From positions 186,001-250,000 of the forward strand of contig CACYHQ010000004.1 of assembly GCA_902774245.1 (NCBI GenBank): a DNA stretch of 64,000 bases, given 5' to 3'. The notes below the pieces were generated by a model that saw nothing but the letters and a program-made list of their open reading frames with translations, was not told the origin of the DNA and did no database searches. The stretch is from an uncultured bacterium (GTDB taxonomy: Bacteria > Verrucomicrobiota > Lentisphaeria > Victivallales > UBA1829). This document shows, piece by piece, positions 45,588-54,105 of this stretch. Every line of letters starts with the position of its first letter. Within the stretch, counting starts at the first letter, position 1. The translations under genes were made by a program, and so were the position numbers.

Positions 45588-45836
45588 TTATTTGTTCGCG
45601 AGAAACTCGCGGTTCAGAATGTCGATCAGGGCTTCCTTGCTCACGTGGCTGTAAGTCGTTTCGTCGATGATGAGGTTCGGCCCTTCGGCGCAGAGGCCCG
45701 CGCAGCAGCGGCCGGAAAGAAGCACGTCCGCCTGCAGGTTGTTCGACTTCAGGAAATCCTCGATCACGCGGAGATTCTCCTCATTGCCGCGGGCAAAGCA
45801 GCTGCTTCCCATACAAATGACGATTTTGCGTTTCAT
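45588..45836 (-). CDS. thioredoxin-fold [2Fe-2S] ferredoxin
   Basis: The 82-residue protein is a NuoE/TRX-like ferredoxin with ligands CMGSSC near the start and CCAGLC in the middle, then IDETTYSHVSKE. It is the first gene of the hydrogenase operon, 15 bases before hydS, and may donate electrons to the sensory hydrogenase. TGGAG precedes the ATG. Confidence 0.85.
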   Translation of the reverse strand: MKRKIVICMGSSCFARGNEENLRVIEDFLKSNNLQADVLLSGRCCAGLCAEGPNLIIDETTYSHVSKEALIDILNREFLANK

Positions 45837-45946
45837 GAAACGGCTCCAGGTATGCAGGTGGAATCAATGTATCTTTCGGAAACGGACCGAAAACGAACGC
45901 CGCGGTGCAACGGCGGGCGCATTCGATATTTTTTTATCGATTATAT

Positions 45947-45975
45947 AATTTACCACAAATTCCACGATTTTTCAA
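45947..45975 (-). promoter_or_regulatory. promoter of the hydrogenase operon
   Basis: Minus strand TTGAAA (45975-45970), 17 bases, TAAATT (45952-45947), followed by TATAAT-like sequence. The leader is about 100 bases. The gap 45837-46160 holds this promoter, an AT-rich stretch and the CDF terminator; I see no gene or other clear operator. Confidence 0.4.
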
Positions 45976-46082
45976 ATCAAATTCTGCAAAAAGTCTTAAA
46001 AACTAACGATATTTTTTCCCGTCTATCCGTCATGTCGCACAAATCTCTTCATGTTTCCGAACAGGTCAGTCATTCCTACAAC

Positions 46083-46126
46083 AAAAACCTTCCGAAACCC
46101 GGACCGGATTGCATGCGGACCGGGTT
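46083..46126 (-). terminator. hairpin terminator of the CDF gene
   Basis: AACCCGGACCG (46096-46106) pairs with CGGACCGGGTT (46116-46126) with one mismatch; on the minus strand it is followed by a T-rich stretch. It lies 35 bases past the stop at 46161. Confidence 0.55.
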
Positions 46127-46160
46127 GACCTTTGGAACATGTATGATTTCAGATAACGGA

Positions 46161-47123
46161 TCAGGACCGGGATGAGGGAGTGGGCTGGTCCTGGTACTGG
46201 CACTTCACCGTTGTTGTTTTGGATTTCGACGGGGACGGCGGTTCCAGGTGGACCACCACGTCGACGATGTTCAGGTCGGATTCCACGAGCAGGTCGCGGA
46301 CCTGATGCGAGAGGTCGTGCCCCTCGCGGACGGTCATATCGGGATCGACGATGATGTGGATATCCGCCCAGATCGCGCCGCCGGTGTTGCGTGTACGGAG
46401 CGCGTGCGCGCCGATGACGCCGGGGAGCGAGGTCGCCATGCGGTAGATCTTCGCCTGGTCTTCACGGGAAACGCCCGTCTCGGAAAGCTCATGCAAGGTA
46501 GGACGGACGATCGTCCAGGCCGCATGAAGCACAAAGAAAGACACGAGGATGGCGCCGACCGGATCGATGAATTGCAGTTTCGGGAAGAAATAGGCGACCG
46601 CAATGGCGATCGCGGCGGGGATCGAGCTGATGGCGTCGCTCCGGTGATGCCAGGCGTTGGCCTCCATCGCGCTCGAATTCACGGCGCGGGCTTTCGCACG
46701 GGTCCAGCGGAACAGCACCTCTTTGGATATGACGGAAAAAACGGCGATCGCAAACGCATATCCCGCGGGACCGTGAGACGATCCGTGGCGGATCATGCCG
46801 ACAGCGTCCCAAACAAGTCCGACCGCCACGGCGGCGAGCGCAATGCCGATGAACGCCGAAACGAGCGTTTCGATGCGGCCGTGTCCGTACGGGTGTTGCC
46901 GGTCGGGCGGTGCGGACCAGTATTTCACGCCGAGGATCACGGCCAGGTCGGTCACGAGGTCGGACAGGCTGTGCACGGCGTCGGCGAGCAGCGCCTGACT
47001 GTAGAAAAACAGTCCGCCCGCGGCCTTGGCGACGGCCAGGACGATGTTCAGTATCATCCCGACGACCGTGACGAACCGTACGGTGCGGATGGTTTGCGTG
47101 TTCTGTTTTGTTTCAGACGGCAT
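46161..47123 (-). CDS. cation diffusion facilitator (zinc-type) exporter
   Basis: The 320-residue protein has six membrane spans and a C-terminal cytoplasmic metallochaperone-like domain (IWADIHIIVDPDMTVREGH). The metal sites in spans 2 and 5 read HSLSD and HHRSD, the HxxxD/HxxxD pair typical of zinc-preferring members. YGHGRIET follows span 2. It exports divalent metal in exchange for protons. The start region holds a good ribosome site and its own promoter. The metal is inferred. Confidence 0.85.
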   Translation of the reverse strand: MPSETKQNTQTIRTVRFVTVVGMILNIVLAVAKAAGGLFFYSQALLADAVHSLSDLVTDLAVILGVKYWSAPPDRQHPYGHGRIETLVSAFIGIALAAVAVGLVWDAVGMIRHGSSHGPAGYAFAIAVFSVISKEVLFRWTRAKARAVNSSAMEANAWHHRSDAISSIPAAIAIAVAYFFPKLQFIDPVGAILVSFFVLHAAWTIVRPTLHELSETGVSREDQAKIYRMATSLPGVIGAHALRTRNTGGAIWADIHIIVDPDMTVREGHDLSHQVRDLLVESDLNIVDVVVHLEPPSPSKSKTTTVKCQYQDQPTPSSRS

Positions 47124-47224
47124 AATTCGATACGCGCTCCGCCGGAACGCCGGGAGAGAAGCGGCATTCTTTTGAGCGAAGAAAAAAAGTTGGAGTGTGC
47201 AGGAGGTTATTCAACTGAAACAGA

Positions 47225-47252
47225 ACTATACCACGAAATCCGGAAAAATCAA
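47225..47252 (-). promoter_or_regulatory. promoter of the CDF gene
   Basis: Minus strand TTGATT (47252-47247), 16 bases, TATAGT (47230-47225). It shares TTGATTTTTCCGGA with the GH2 promoter at 1.65 kb. Confidence 0.6.
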
Positions 47253-47292
47253 GATGACACGAAAAAAAATGTCTTTTTCTTCTATTTATAGC

Positions 47293-47320
47293 TTGCATTC
47301 TCTATTTTTTGCTGTAAGTT
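47293..47320 (+). promoter_or_regulatory. possible promoter of the hybrid kinase gene
   Basis: TTGCAT (47293-47298), 16 bases, TAAGTT (47315-47320), in the divergent gap with the CDF gene. The -10 is poor. Confidence 0.3.
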
Positions 47321-47409
47321 ATGGTATTGAAAGTACGGAATGCCGTCCGTCGGGACTGCGTTCCACGTTCGCTCAGACTTTCATCCGCCGATAATTGAGG
47401 TATTACGAT

Positions 47410-50400
47410 ATGACAATCCGTCCCGTCAGCACTACCGGAACAGGCCGGAAGCCGTTTTCCGGCCTGCGCATCTGCGCAAGTCTTTTCCGCTTTGCGATCC
47501 TGCTTTTCCTCTTCTGCTTTGCAGTGTTCCCTCTCTGCGCGCAGGACAAACGCCAGTTCAATATCCTGCTCATCTTCTCGGAGCACACCGCGAGCGAAAT
47601 CCGCACGGACTTGACCGGCTCGTATTTCAACGAGCTGGCGAACCTCGGCATCATGTTCGAAAGCGACCTGGTCGAGCTGGATTCGCTGCATGACCAGAAC
47701 CAGACCAGCTGGGACGAAAAGCTGTCCTCGAAAAAAGAGGCGATCGAGTCGGGGAAATACAAGCTGATCGTGGCCTTCGGCGAACCCGCGTCCAACACGC
47801 TCAAAAACATCCTGCCCGGCATCCCGGATCAGACCGCCGTCATCCTTTCAAACATGAAAGCATTCCCCGAGGAATGGCGTCAGCGTCACCCGAACACGAC
47901 CGCGGTCGTCCGCCGGATCGACCCGCGCACGAACATCCAGTTCGGCCTCAAGCTGTTCCCGGAACGCAGGCACGTCGTGTTGCTGGCCTCGCGTTTCGGC
48001 TGGTCCGACCGGCAGGACATGACGCTCCGCAACGAATTCGCGGGCATCTGCGACTTCACCACGGTCTACATCTCGGACATGGAACGCGAATCCGCGTTTC
48101 GGAAGCTCGCCACCGCCCCCGCGGACGCGTTCATCGTCTCCAACGACTGGGACATCTACCTGCCCAGCATCGGCAGCCGTTCGACCATCTGGTACCAGCT
48201 CATGCAGGTGCGTGACGACCTCCCGATCATCGGACGGCGGCGCGTCCTGCTGGACTTCGCGATCGGCGGCTACATGTCCTCTATCGAGGAAGTCGGCAAG
48301 AAAACGGCGGCCCTCACCGGACAGCTCGCGAACGCCAGGGGCTCATCCCCCGCCGCAAAGATCGAGCCGGTCGTCATCGACGAAGAATGCGTGATCAATT
48401 ACAAACGCATCAACTACTGGGAATACAACAAGGAAGCCATTCCCCACGACGCGGAATGGGTCAACAGGCCACAGTCATGGACGGAACGCAACCAGGAACT
48501 CCTCATCACGCTCGCGATCCTCTTCACCATCCTCCTCGCGTTCTTCCTCGGCAGCCTCATCTACTTCCTCAAGTACCGACACATGACCAGCCGCTTCCTC
48601 GCGATCCACGGTCACATGCCGCTCCTCGTCGCCGCCTACTCCACCTCCGGCGAGGTCCTTTACGCGCACGTGCCGTTCAATGACCCGGACGCCTCGCAGA
48701 ACCTGGAAGACCTCCGCACGTCGCTCACCAACACGATCCGCGTCGAGATGGCTGAGACCGCGATCTCCGGCAAGACCATGACCGTGAACCGCAAGCACGG
48801 GGACAAGAACTACACGGTCACGCTGACCAAGCTCGACAAACGGATCTTCAAGCACGAAGCCGTGCTGGTCGTCGCGCAGGACACCACCGAAATGGCCGAA
48901 CTCCGCGAAAAGTCGTTCAACCTCGCGACCAGACTCCAGCTCACGCTCCGTGCCATCGGCGACGGCGTCATCGTCACCGACCGCATGGGCTTCGTTACGA
49001 TGGTGAACCATTCCGCCGAAAAGATGACCGGATACACGCAGGCGGAAGCCGAAGGCAAGACCGTTCAGGACGTCTTCAACACGGCGTCGCCCGACGGTTC
49101 CGCCACGCTCTCGCCCGTCGAGACCGCCATCCGAGAGAACCGCATCGTCACCAACACCGACAGCCTCACGATCACATCCAAAGACGGAACAAAACGCCGC
49201 ATTTCCACCTCGACTTCCCCCATCCGCGGCGCAAAAAACGCCCTCCTCGGCGCGATCGTCGTCTTCCGCGACATCACGGAAGAATACGAACGCCGCGAGG
49301 AACTCGACCGCAAGACGCACGCGCTCCAGACCGCGACCTCGCTCGCCGGCCTCGGATATTTCTACTATACGCCGGAAACCGACACGTTCGACGCGCCGTC
49401 GCCATCCGACGCCATCTGGCCCTTCGAAAACGGCAAGCGCGTCCAGGCCGAAGACTGGATCCTCGCGGACGATCTGCAGAACTACCTCACGCAGCGGCGC
49501 TCGCTCTTCCACGGCAACTCCGATATGCTCGAATGCACGTTCCGCAGCGACTTCTTCGGAAAACGCCGCCATTTCCGCATCACCGCCGTCAAGGACAAGT
49601 CCGTACGCAGGAAAAACCTGCGGTTCTTCTTCATGATCCAGGACATCACGAAGGTCCGCGACCTGGAGACCGAGGCGGCGAACGCAATGCTCTTCCTGAA
49701 GACGCTCTTCAGCATCATGCCCAACACCGTCACCGTGCGCGATTACGACGACGGTTACCGTCTTCTCATGGCGAACCAGAAATACTGCTACCAACTCAAC
49801 ACGACCGAGGAAAAGATCATCGGCACGAACTATAACGATCTTTTCGAGCCGGAGCTCGCAAAGTCTTTCCAGGACATGGACGACGAAGCCTCCAAACGCA
49901 TCGGCGAAGTCTGCACGCATCTCGTCGACGTGCCCACGCACGACGGCGAGGGCGTCGCGCAGATATCCCACGTCGCGTTCAAGGATACGTCCGGACGCCT
50001 GCTCATCTTCGGGTGCAGCAGCGACGTCACGGAGCTGCACAACGCGATCAAGGCCGCCGAATCCGCGGCGAAGGCGAAGAGCCTCTTCCTCGCCACCATG
50101 AGCCACGAGATACGTACGCCGCTCAACGCCATCCTCGGATTCAGCCAGCTGCTCCAGGACGAATCCCTCCCGCACGGCGAGGCCAGCGAATATCTCCGCA
50201 GCATCCACTACGCGGGCAACGCCCTGCTCTCGCTCATCAACGACATCCTCGACCTTTCCAAGCTCGACGCCGACCAGATGATCATCCAGCCGGAGCCGAC
50301 CAATCTGCGCGAACTCATGCTCGAGCTGGAAGCCGTCTTCACCGCCAAGGCGAAATCGCAGGGGATCGACCTCATCACGACCGTCCCGGACGACCTCCCG

Positions 50401-51171
50401 ATCCTCAATCTGGACGAACGCCGTCTCCGCCAGGTCCTCCTGAACGTCATCGGCAACGCCGTCAAATTCACGAAGGAAGGCTCCGTCACCGTCTCGCTCG
50501 CGTTCTTCAAGCTCAACGAAAAGCGCGCCGCCGTCACCATCCGCATCGCCGACACCGGATGCGGCATCTCGAAGGAATCCCTCGGCAAGATCTTCGAGCC
50601 GTTCGTGCAGGACAAGATGTCCTACCGCGGCATCCGCACGGAAAACGGGACCGGGCTCGGACTCTCCATCGCGAAGCGCCTTGTCGACTGCATGAAAGGC
50701 TCCCTTACGGTCGAAAGCACGCCCGGCAAGGGCAGCGTGTTCACCATCCTGCTCCCGGAAATCGGAATCTGCGCCGACGCCGAACTCAAGCAGGATGAAC
50801 AGACAAGCGGAGGCAAGCTCGACCTTACGAAGAAGATCCTCGTCGTCGATGACGTCCCGCTCAACGTGAAGGTCCTCTGCGCCATGCTCCGCAAGATGGG
50901 ATTCGATCCGCTCTCCGCGCCGTCCGGCGCGAAAGCGCTCGAGCTGATGAAGACAACGAAGCCCGACATCGGCCTGTTCGACCTCTGGATGCCCGAAATG
51001 AACGGCATGGAGCTGGCGACCGCGATCCGCGCGAACCCGGACTGGACCGGCATCAGAATCTACGCCGTCACCGCCGACACGGAGAACTCCTCGAACTTCG
51101 ACATGAGCATGTTCGACGGCATCGTCATGAAGCCTGTCACGCAGGACTCGCTCATGAAGATCCTGAGCTGA
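47410..51171 (+). CDS. hybrid sensor histidine kinase with ABC-binding-protein-like sensor
   Basis: The 1253-residue protein has a signal anchor (about 15-40) and a periplasmic region (45-355) that looks like the ABC-type periplasmic binding domain (FNILLIFSEH, KLIVAFGEPASNTL). A membrane span (362-384) and several PAS domains (about 400-870) follow. HisKA holds SHEIRTPLNAI (His899) and the HATPase holds GNAVKF and NGTGLGLSIAK. A receiver at the C terminus has the acceptor Asp1191 in FDLWMPEMNG. It should sense a small ligand and phosphorylate a separate response regulator, which is not in the window. I chose ATG 47410 (GAGG nine bases upstream) over TTG 47395. Confidence 0.85.
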   Translation: MTIRPVSTTGTGRKPFSGLRICASLFRFAILLFLFCFAVFPLCAQDKRQFNILLIFSEHTASEIRTDLTGSYFNELANLGIMFESDLVELDSLHDQNQTSWDEKLSSKKEAIESGKYKLIVAFGEPASNTLKNILPGIPDQTAVILSNMKAFPEEWRQRHPNTTAVVRRIDPRTNIQFGLKLFPERRHVVLLASRFGWSDRQDMTLRNEFAGICDFTTVYISDMERESAFRKLATAPADAFIVSNDWDIYLPSIGSRSTIWYQLMQVRDDLPIIGRRRVLLDFAIGGYMSSIEEVGKKTAALTGQLANARGSSPAAKIEPVVIDEECVINYKRINYWEYNKEAIPHDAEWVNRPQSWTERNQELLITLAILFTILLAFFLGSLIYFLKYRHMTSRFLAIHGHMPLLVAAYSTSGEVLYAHVPFNDPDASQNLEDLRTSLTNTIRVEMAETAISGKTMTVNRKHGDKNYTVTLTKLDKRIFKHEAVLVVAQDTTEMAELREKSFNLATRLQLTLRAIGDGVIVTDRMGFVTMVNHSAEKMTGYTQAEAEGKTVQDVFNTASPDGSATLSPVETAIRENRIVTNTDSLTITSKDGTKRRISTSTSPIRGAKNALLGAIVVFRDITEEYERREELDRKTHALQTATSLAGLGYFYYTPETDTFDAPSPSDAIWPFENGKRVQAEDWILADDLQNYLTQRRSLFHGNSDMLECTFRSDFFGKRRHFRITAVKDKSVRRKNLRFFFMIQDITKVRDLETEAANAMLFLKTLFSIMPNTVTVRDYDDGYRLLMANQKYCYQLNTTEEKIIGTNYNDLFEPELAKSFQDMDDEASKRIGEVCTHLVDVPTHDGEGVAQISHVAFKDTSGRLLIFGCSSDVTELHNAIKAAESAAKAKSLFLATMSHEIRTPLNAILGFSQLLQDESLPHGEASEYLRSIHYAGNALLSLINDILDLSKLDADQMIIQPEPTNLRELMLELEAVFTAKAKSQGIDLITTVPDDLPILNLDERRLRQVLLNVIGNAVKFTKEGSVTVSLAFFKLNEKRAAVTIRIADTGCGISKESLGKIFEPFVQDKMSYRGIRTENGTGLGLSIAKRLVDCMKGSLTVESTPGKGSVFTILLPEIGICADAELKQDEQTSGGKLDLTKKILVVDDVPLNVKVLCAMLRKMGFDPLSAPSGAKALELMKTTKPDIGLFDLWMPEMNGMELATAIRANPDWTGIRIYAVTADTENSSNFDMSMFDGIVMKPVTQDSLMKILS

Positions 51172-51199
51172 ACCGGAGACGACATATCGTTCATTCGGC

Positions 51200-51227
51200 T
51201 TGACTTTCTCCGTTTTTGTGGTATAGT
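51200..51227 (+). promoter_or_regulatory. promoter of the thioredoxin-fold gene
   Basis: TTGACT (51200-51205), 16 bases, TATAGT (51222-51227). It separates this gene from the kinase upstream. Confidence 0.65.
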
Positions 51228-51273
51228 ATGAAAGAAATCCGACATTCAAACTTCAACAGAAAGGAGTGATGCC

Positions 51274-52128
51274 ATGAAATTCTTTTTCGCCCTTTGCTGT
51301 TTCCTGACAACAGCTGTGCTCGTCCCCGCCCTTTCCGCGGGCGAGTGGTTCACCGATTTTGAAAAAGCCAAAACCGAATCGCTGAAGACCAAACGTCCGA
51401 TCTATATCCTGTTCACGAACTCGGACGCCGCGCCCGACCGCAGCCTCGAACGGACTATTTTCAGTCAGAGGAAATTCCAGGACTACGCCGACAAAAAGCT
51501 CGTACTGCTCAAGATCGACTTCCCGAACGCATCCCATCTTCAGCCGAAGAGCCTTTCCCAGCAGAACAGGCAGCTCCGCACGCAGTTCGGCATCACCATC
51601 CTGCCGACCGCCCTGCTGCTGGATGCAAACGGGGATATCTACATCGATTTCCTCAAGGCCGACGGCAGCGCGGAGAAGCATCGCAGGAAAATCAACGAGA
51701 TCATGGACTTCGATCCGCCGAAACGCTACGCCGAATACCTCGACGGCTTCGTGAAGAAATATACGCCGCCGAAACCCGAGATCAAGAAAGTGGAGACGAA
51801 AGCCGACGACAAGAAAGCCGAAACGAAGAAGCCCGCGAAAAAGCCCGCGCAGAAAACGGACAAAAAGCCCGCGGAAAAGCCTCAGGACGCCAATACCGCG
51901 GAGACTAATATCCCCGATGAAAACGGCATTATCCGCATCCCGCTCAATCCTGAGGGCGATCTCCAGGAATGGCTGAAAGCAAATCAGGCCGAAGAAGCAA
52001 AAGAAGAGGCCCGGGAAGCAGAAGAGGCAAAGGAAATCCTCGAAGAGGCAAAAGAGGCCATCGAAGAGGCCGAAAAAGCAGCTGAGGAAGCGAAAAAGGC
52101 CGCGAAGCAGGCTCCCGCTGAGAAATAA
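51274..52128 (+). CDS. exported thioredoxin-fold protein without CXXC, with charged coiled tail
   Basis: The 284-residue protein has a signal peptide (about 1-21). A thioredoxin-like domain (25-160) has strand PIYILFTNS, then DAAPD where an active-site CXXC would be, and the cis-Pro segment TILPTALLLD. No Cys pair remains, so it is not a disulfide enzyme. Residues 165-205 are Lys/Pro/Ala-rich, and 225-284 form a Glu/Ala/Lys coiled coil (EEAKEAIEEAEKAAEEAKKA). It may act as a binding or chaperone-like periplasmic protein. AAAGGAG precedes the ATG. The function is unknown. Confidence 0.65.
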   Translation: MKFFFALCCFLTTAVLVPALSAGEWFTDFEKAKTESLKTKRPIYILFTNSDAAPDRSLERTIFSQRKFQDYADKKLVLLKIDFPNASHLQPKSLSQQNRQLRTQFGITILPTALLLDANGDIYIDFLKADGSAEKHRRKINEIMDFDPPKRYAEYLDGFVKKYTPPKPEIKKVETKADDKKAETKKPAKKPAQKTDKKPAEKPQDANTAETNIPDENGIIRIPLNPEGDLQEWLKANQAEEAKEEAREAEEAKEILEEAKEAIEEAEKAAEEAKKAAKQAPAEK

Positions 52129-52150
52129 GCCTCTTCATCAAAAAAAACTG

Positions 52151-52190
52151 ATACAAAAATCCCGTGCTGTTCATCGCAGTACGGGATTAT
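52151..52190. terminator. bidirectional terminator between the thioredoxin-fold and GH39 genes
   Basis: AATCCCGT (52158-52165) pairs with ACGGGATT (52181-52188), with CTG/CAG inside. T-rich sequence follows on both strands, TTTTTGT on the minus side being stronger. It serves the convergent genes ending at 52128 and 52221. Confidence 0.7.
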
Positions 52191-52220
52191 TCTTATTTGA
52201 CAATATGGAAACGGCGGTGA

Positions 52221-53897
52221 TTACTTCAGCGGGATCAGCTCCACGAAATAGACGTCGTTCTGCTTCATGTCCAGGCCGAGCTGGAATTCCTCGCCCTTCA
52301 TGATCGTGACCTGCGCACGGTACATCGGGCGGAGCTGGGAAACACGTGTCAGACGCGCGATCTCCTCGCGGCTGATGTCCGTCTTTGCACCGTCCTCCTC
52401 CAGCCACGCGGAATACGCGTCGCCCGCCCGGTAGCCGATACGGGTCACGCGCAGATCGTATTCGCCGGCCTTCAGTCCGGTGAGGCTGAACAGCGCATGG
52501 CCTTTGTCCTTCGCCGGATGCGGATCGAAGAAGGTGTCCTGGTTGCTGATCCTGCCGCCCTGCGTGGGGTGGCTGAGGTCCCAGAAGAGCGCCTGCACTC
52601 CGCCCTTCGCGTCCTTGCAGACGTACGACGACGCGTCGCTGGAGACGAGTTCCGTCGGGCCGAGCGCCGCCAGGCACTGGTACGCGCGGTAGGCGGCCTT
52701 CGGGATGCTCTGGAACGTGATGAGGCCGAATCCGCCGTGGAACGGACGCGGCGCGGGTCCGCATTCCTCGAAGATGTCCGTGAACGTCCACAGGCTCATG
52801 CACGCCATCTTTTCCGTATTGCGGAGCTGTTCCAGGATGAACGGCGCGGCGAAATACGAATCGTGCACCGGGTCGACCGGAGACGGCGATGCGTGCCACT
52901 CGGTGATGTAGACCGGGACGTCGCAGCGGAGGTTCTTGCGGATATCTTCCAGCTTCTTATTGAAGCAGTCGGCCACGTGCCGGAGGTTCTTCATGAGGTA
53001 GATGAAGTTGCCGCCGAACCGGTCGATCTTCGGCAGAGCCGGGTTCTCGGGGTCGAATCCGTACTGGTGGAACGAGATGAAATCCAGAGGCAGACGGTTC
53101 TTGCGGCAGTATTTCACGAGCGGCGCGATGAAGTCGAGCCCGGCGCCGGAGGGACCGCCGACCGGATATGCCTTGTTCACGGACTTGACCGCGCGAACTG
53201 TATACTTGTAGAGTTCGAGATAAGCGTCGAGCATGGTGGTCTTTTTGCCGGGATCCCAGAAGACGTCCAGATCCGGCTCGTTCCACACCTCGAACCGCCA
53301 CGTCTTCACCTCGTCCTCCCCGTAGCGTTCGGTCCAGTGCTGGACGGTCGCGCGGATGAGGTCGGCCCAGCGTTCATGTTTCTTCGGCGGAGTCACGTTG
53401 GCCTTCCACCAGAAGATCGTGGTCTTGCCGGAGGCGAGTTTTTCGGGCATGAAGCTGAGCTCGACGAACGGCTTGACGCCGATGGAGAGCAGGAAATCGA
53501 ACACGTCGTCGATGTACATGAAGTTGTACACGGGATTGCCCGCCTTGTCCTCGCTGTACACGCGCATTTCGTCGTGAAAGAGGCCGTGTGCGCGCAGGTA
53601 CCGGAATCCGAGTTCCTTTTTGCATTTCGCGAGCTGCTTGCGCCAGGTGTCTCGCAGACCTTCGCCGATGCGACCCGCCCCGACGCAGTCGCGCCAAACA
53701 TCGGACCGTTCGCCCTTCACTGCCTTGAAATCGGCCTTGATGATGCGTTCCGGCGCGGTCTCGCCAGGATAGACTTCGGGTACCGCCTTCTTTGCGGCGG
53801 ATTTCTTCGGCGCGGATTTCTTCGCAGCGGCGGACGCGGGTTTCGCGGACTTCTTCGCGACGGTCTTCTTTGCGGCGGATTTCTTGCTCGGACTCAT
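52221..53897 (-). CDS. glycoside hydrolase family 39-like enzyme with histone-like N-terminal tail
   Basis: The 558-residue protein has a GH39-type TIM barrel (about 55-400; beta-xylosidase/alpha-iduronidase family): LRAHGLFHDEMRVY, acid/base Glu207 in EVWNEPDL, and nucleophile Glu333 in YITEWHAS. A C-terminal beta domain follows. It has no signal peptide. Residues 2-40 are instead a Lys/Ala/Ser-rich tail (AAKKTVAKKSAKPA-like) of the kind seen in bacterial histone H1-like proteins. AGGAG lies before the ATG at 53897. It is a single gene with its own promoter and terminator. Substrate is probably a xyloside, but this is inference. Confidence 0.8.
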   Translation of the reverse strand: MSPSKKSAAKKTVAKKSAKPASAAAKKSAPKKSAAKKAVPEVYPGETAPERIIKADFKAVKGERSDVWRDCVGAGRIGEGLRDTWRKQLAKCKKELGFRYLRAHGLFHDEMRVYSEDKAGNPVYNFMYIDDVFDFLLSIGVKPFVELSFMPEKLASGKTTIFWWKANVTPPKKHERWADLIRATVQHWTERYGEDEVKTWRFEVWNEPDLDVFWDPGKKTTMLDAYLELYKYTVRAVKSVNKAYPVGGPSGAGLDFIAPLVKYCRKNRLPLDFISFHQYGFDPENPALPKIDRFGGNFIYLMKNLRHVADCFNKKLEDIRKNLRCDVPVYITEWHASPSPVDPVHDSYFAAPFILEQLRNTEKMACMSLWTFTDIFEECGPAPRPFHGGFGLITFQSIPKAAYRAYQCLAALGPTELVSSDASSYVCKDAKGGVQALFWDLSHPTQGGRISNQDTFFDPHPAKDKGHALFSLTGLKAGEYDLRVTRIGYRAGDAYSAWLEEDGAKTDISREEIARLTRVSQLRPMYRAQVTIMKGEEFQLGLDMKQNDVYFVELIPLK

Positions 53898-53942
53898 GGT
53901 TTTCTCCTGTTGTTCGCCCCGGATGCCGGAGCCTGTTTTTTG

Positions 53943-53970
53943 AGAATACAGAATTCTGATGAACATACAA
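53943..53970 (-). promoter_or_regulatory. promoter of the GH39 gene
   Basis: Minus strand TTGTAT (53970-53965), 16 bases, TATTCT (53948-53943). Confidence 0.4.
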
Positions 53971-54045
53971 TAGCACGTTCTGGGCGTTTTCCCATATACT
54001 TTTTGCACGAATGTATATTGTCTTTAAACAAAATCACTCGGAGAC

Positions 54046-54081
54046 AGAAAAAAGCGGCACAGGCCGGAACCTGTACCGCTT
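54046..54081 (-). terminator. rho-independent terminator after the secreted protein gene
   Basis: On the minus strand AAGCGG(T)ACAGG pairs with CCTGTGCCGCTT around a short loop, and TTTTTTCT follows. It lies 25 bases past the stop at 54106. Confidence 0.8.
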
Positions 54082-54105
54082 GCGATCAGTTGAAGCGGAA
54101 TACGC

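Noticed and set aside
45837..46160. Small RNA or riboswitch in the gap upstream of the hydrogenase operon
   Set aside because: Only a promoter, an AT-rich stretch and the CDF hairpin are seen; no conserved riboswitch fold is recognisable.
48475..51249. A 924-codon open frame antisense to the hybrid kinase
   Set aside because: The kinase on the other strand has complete HisKA, HATPase and receiver motifs; the antisense product has none.
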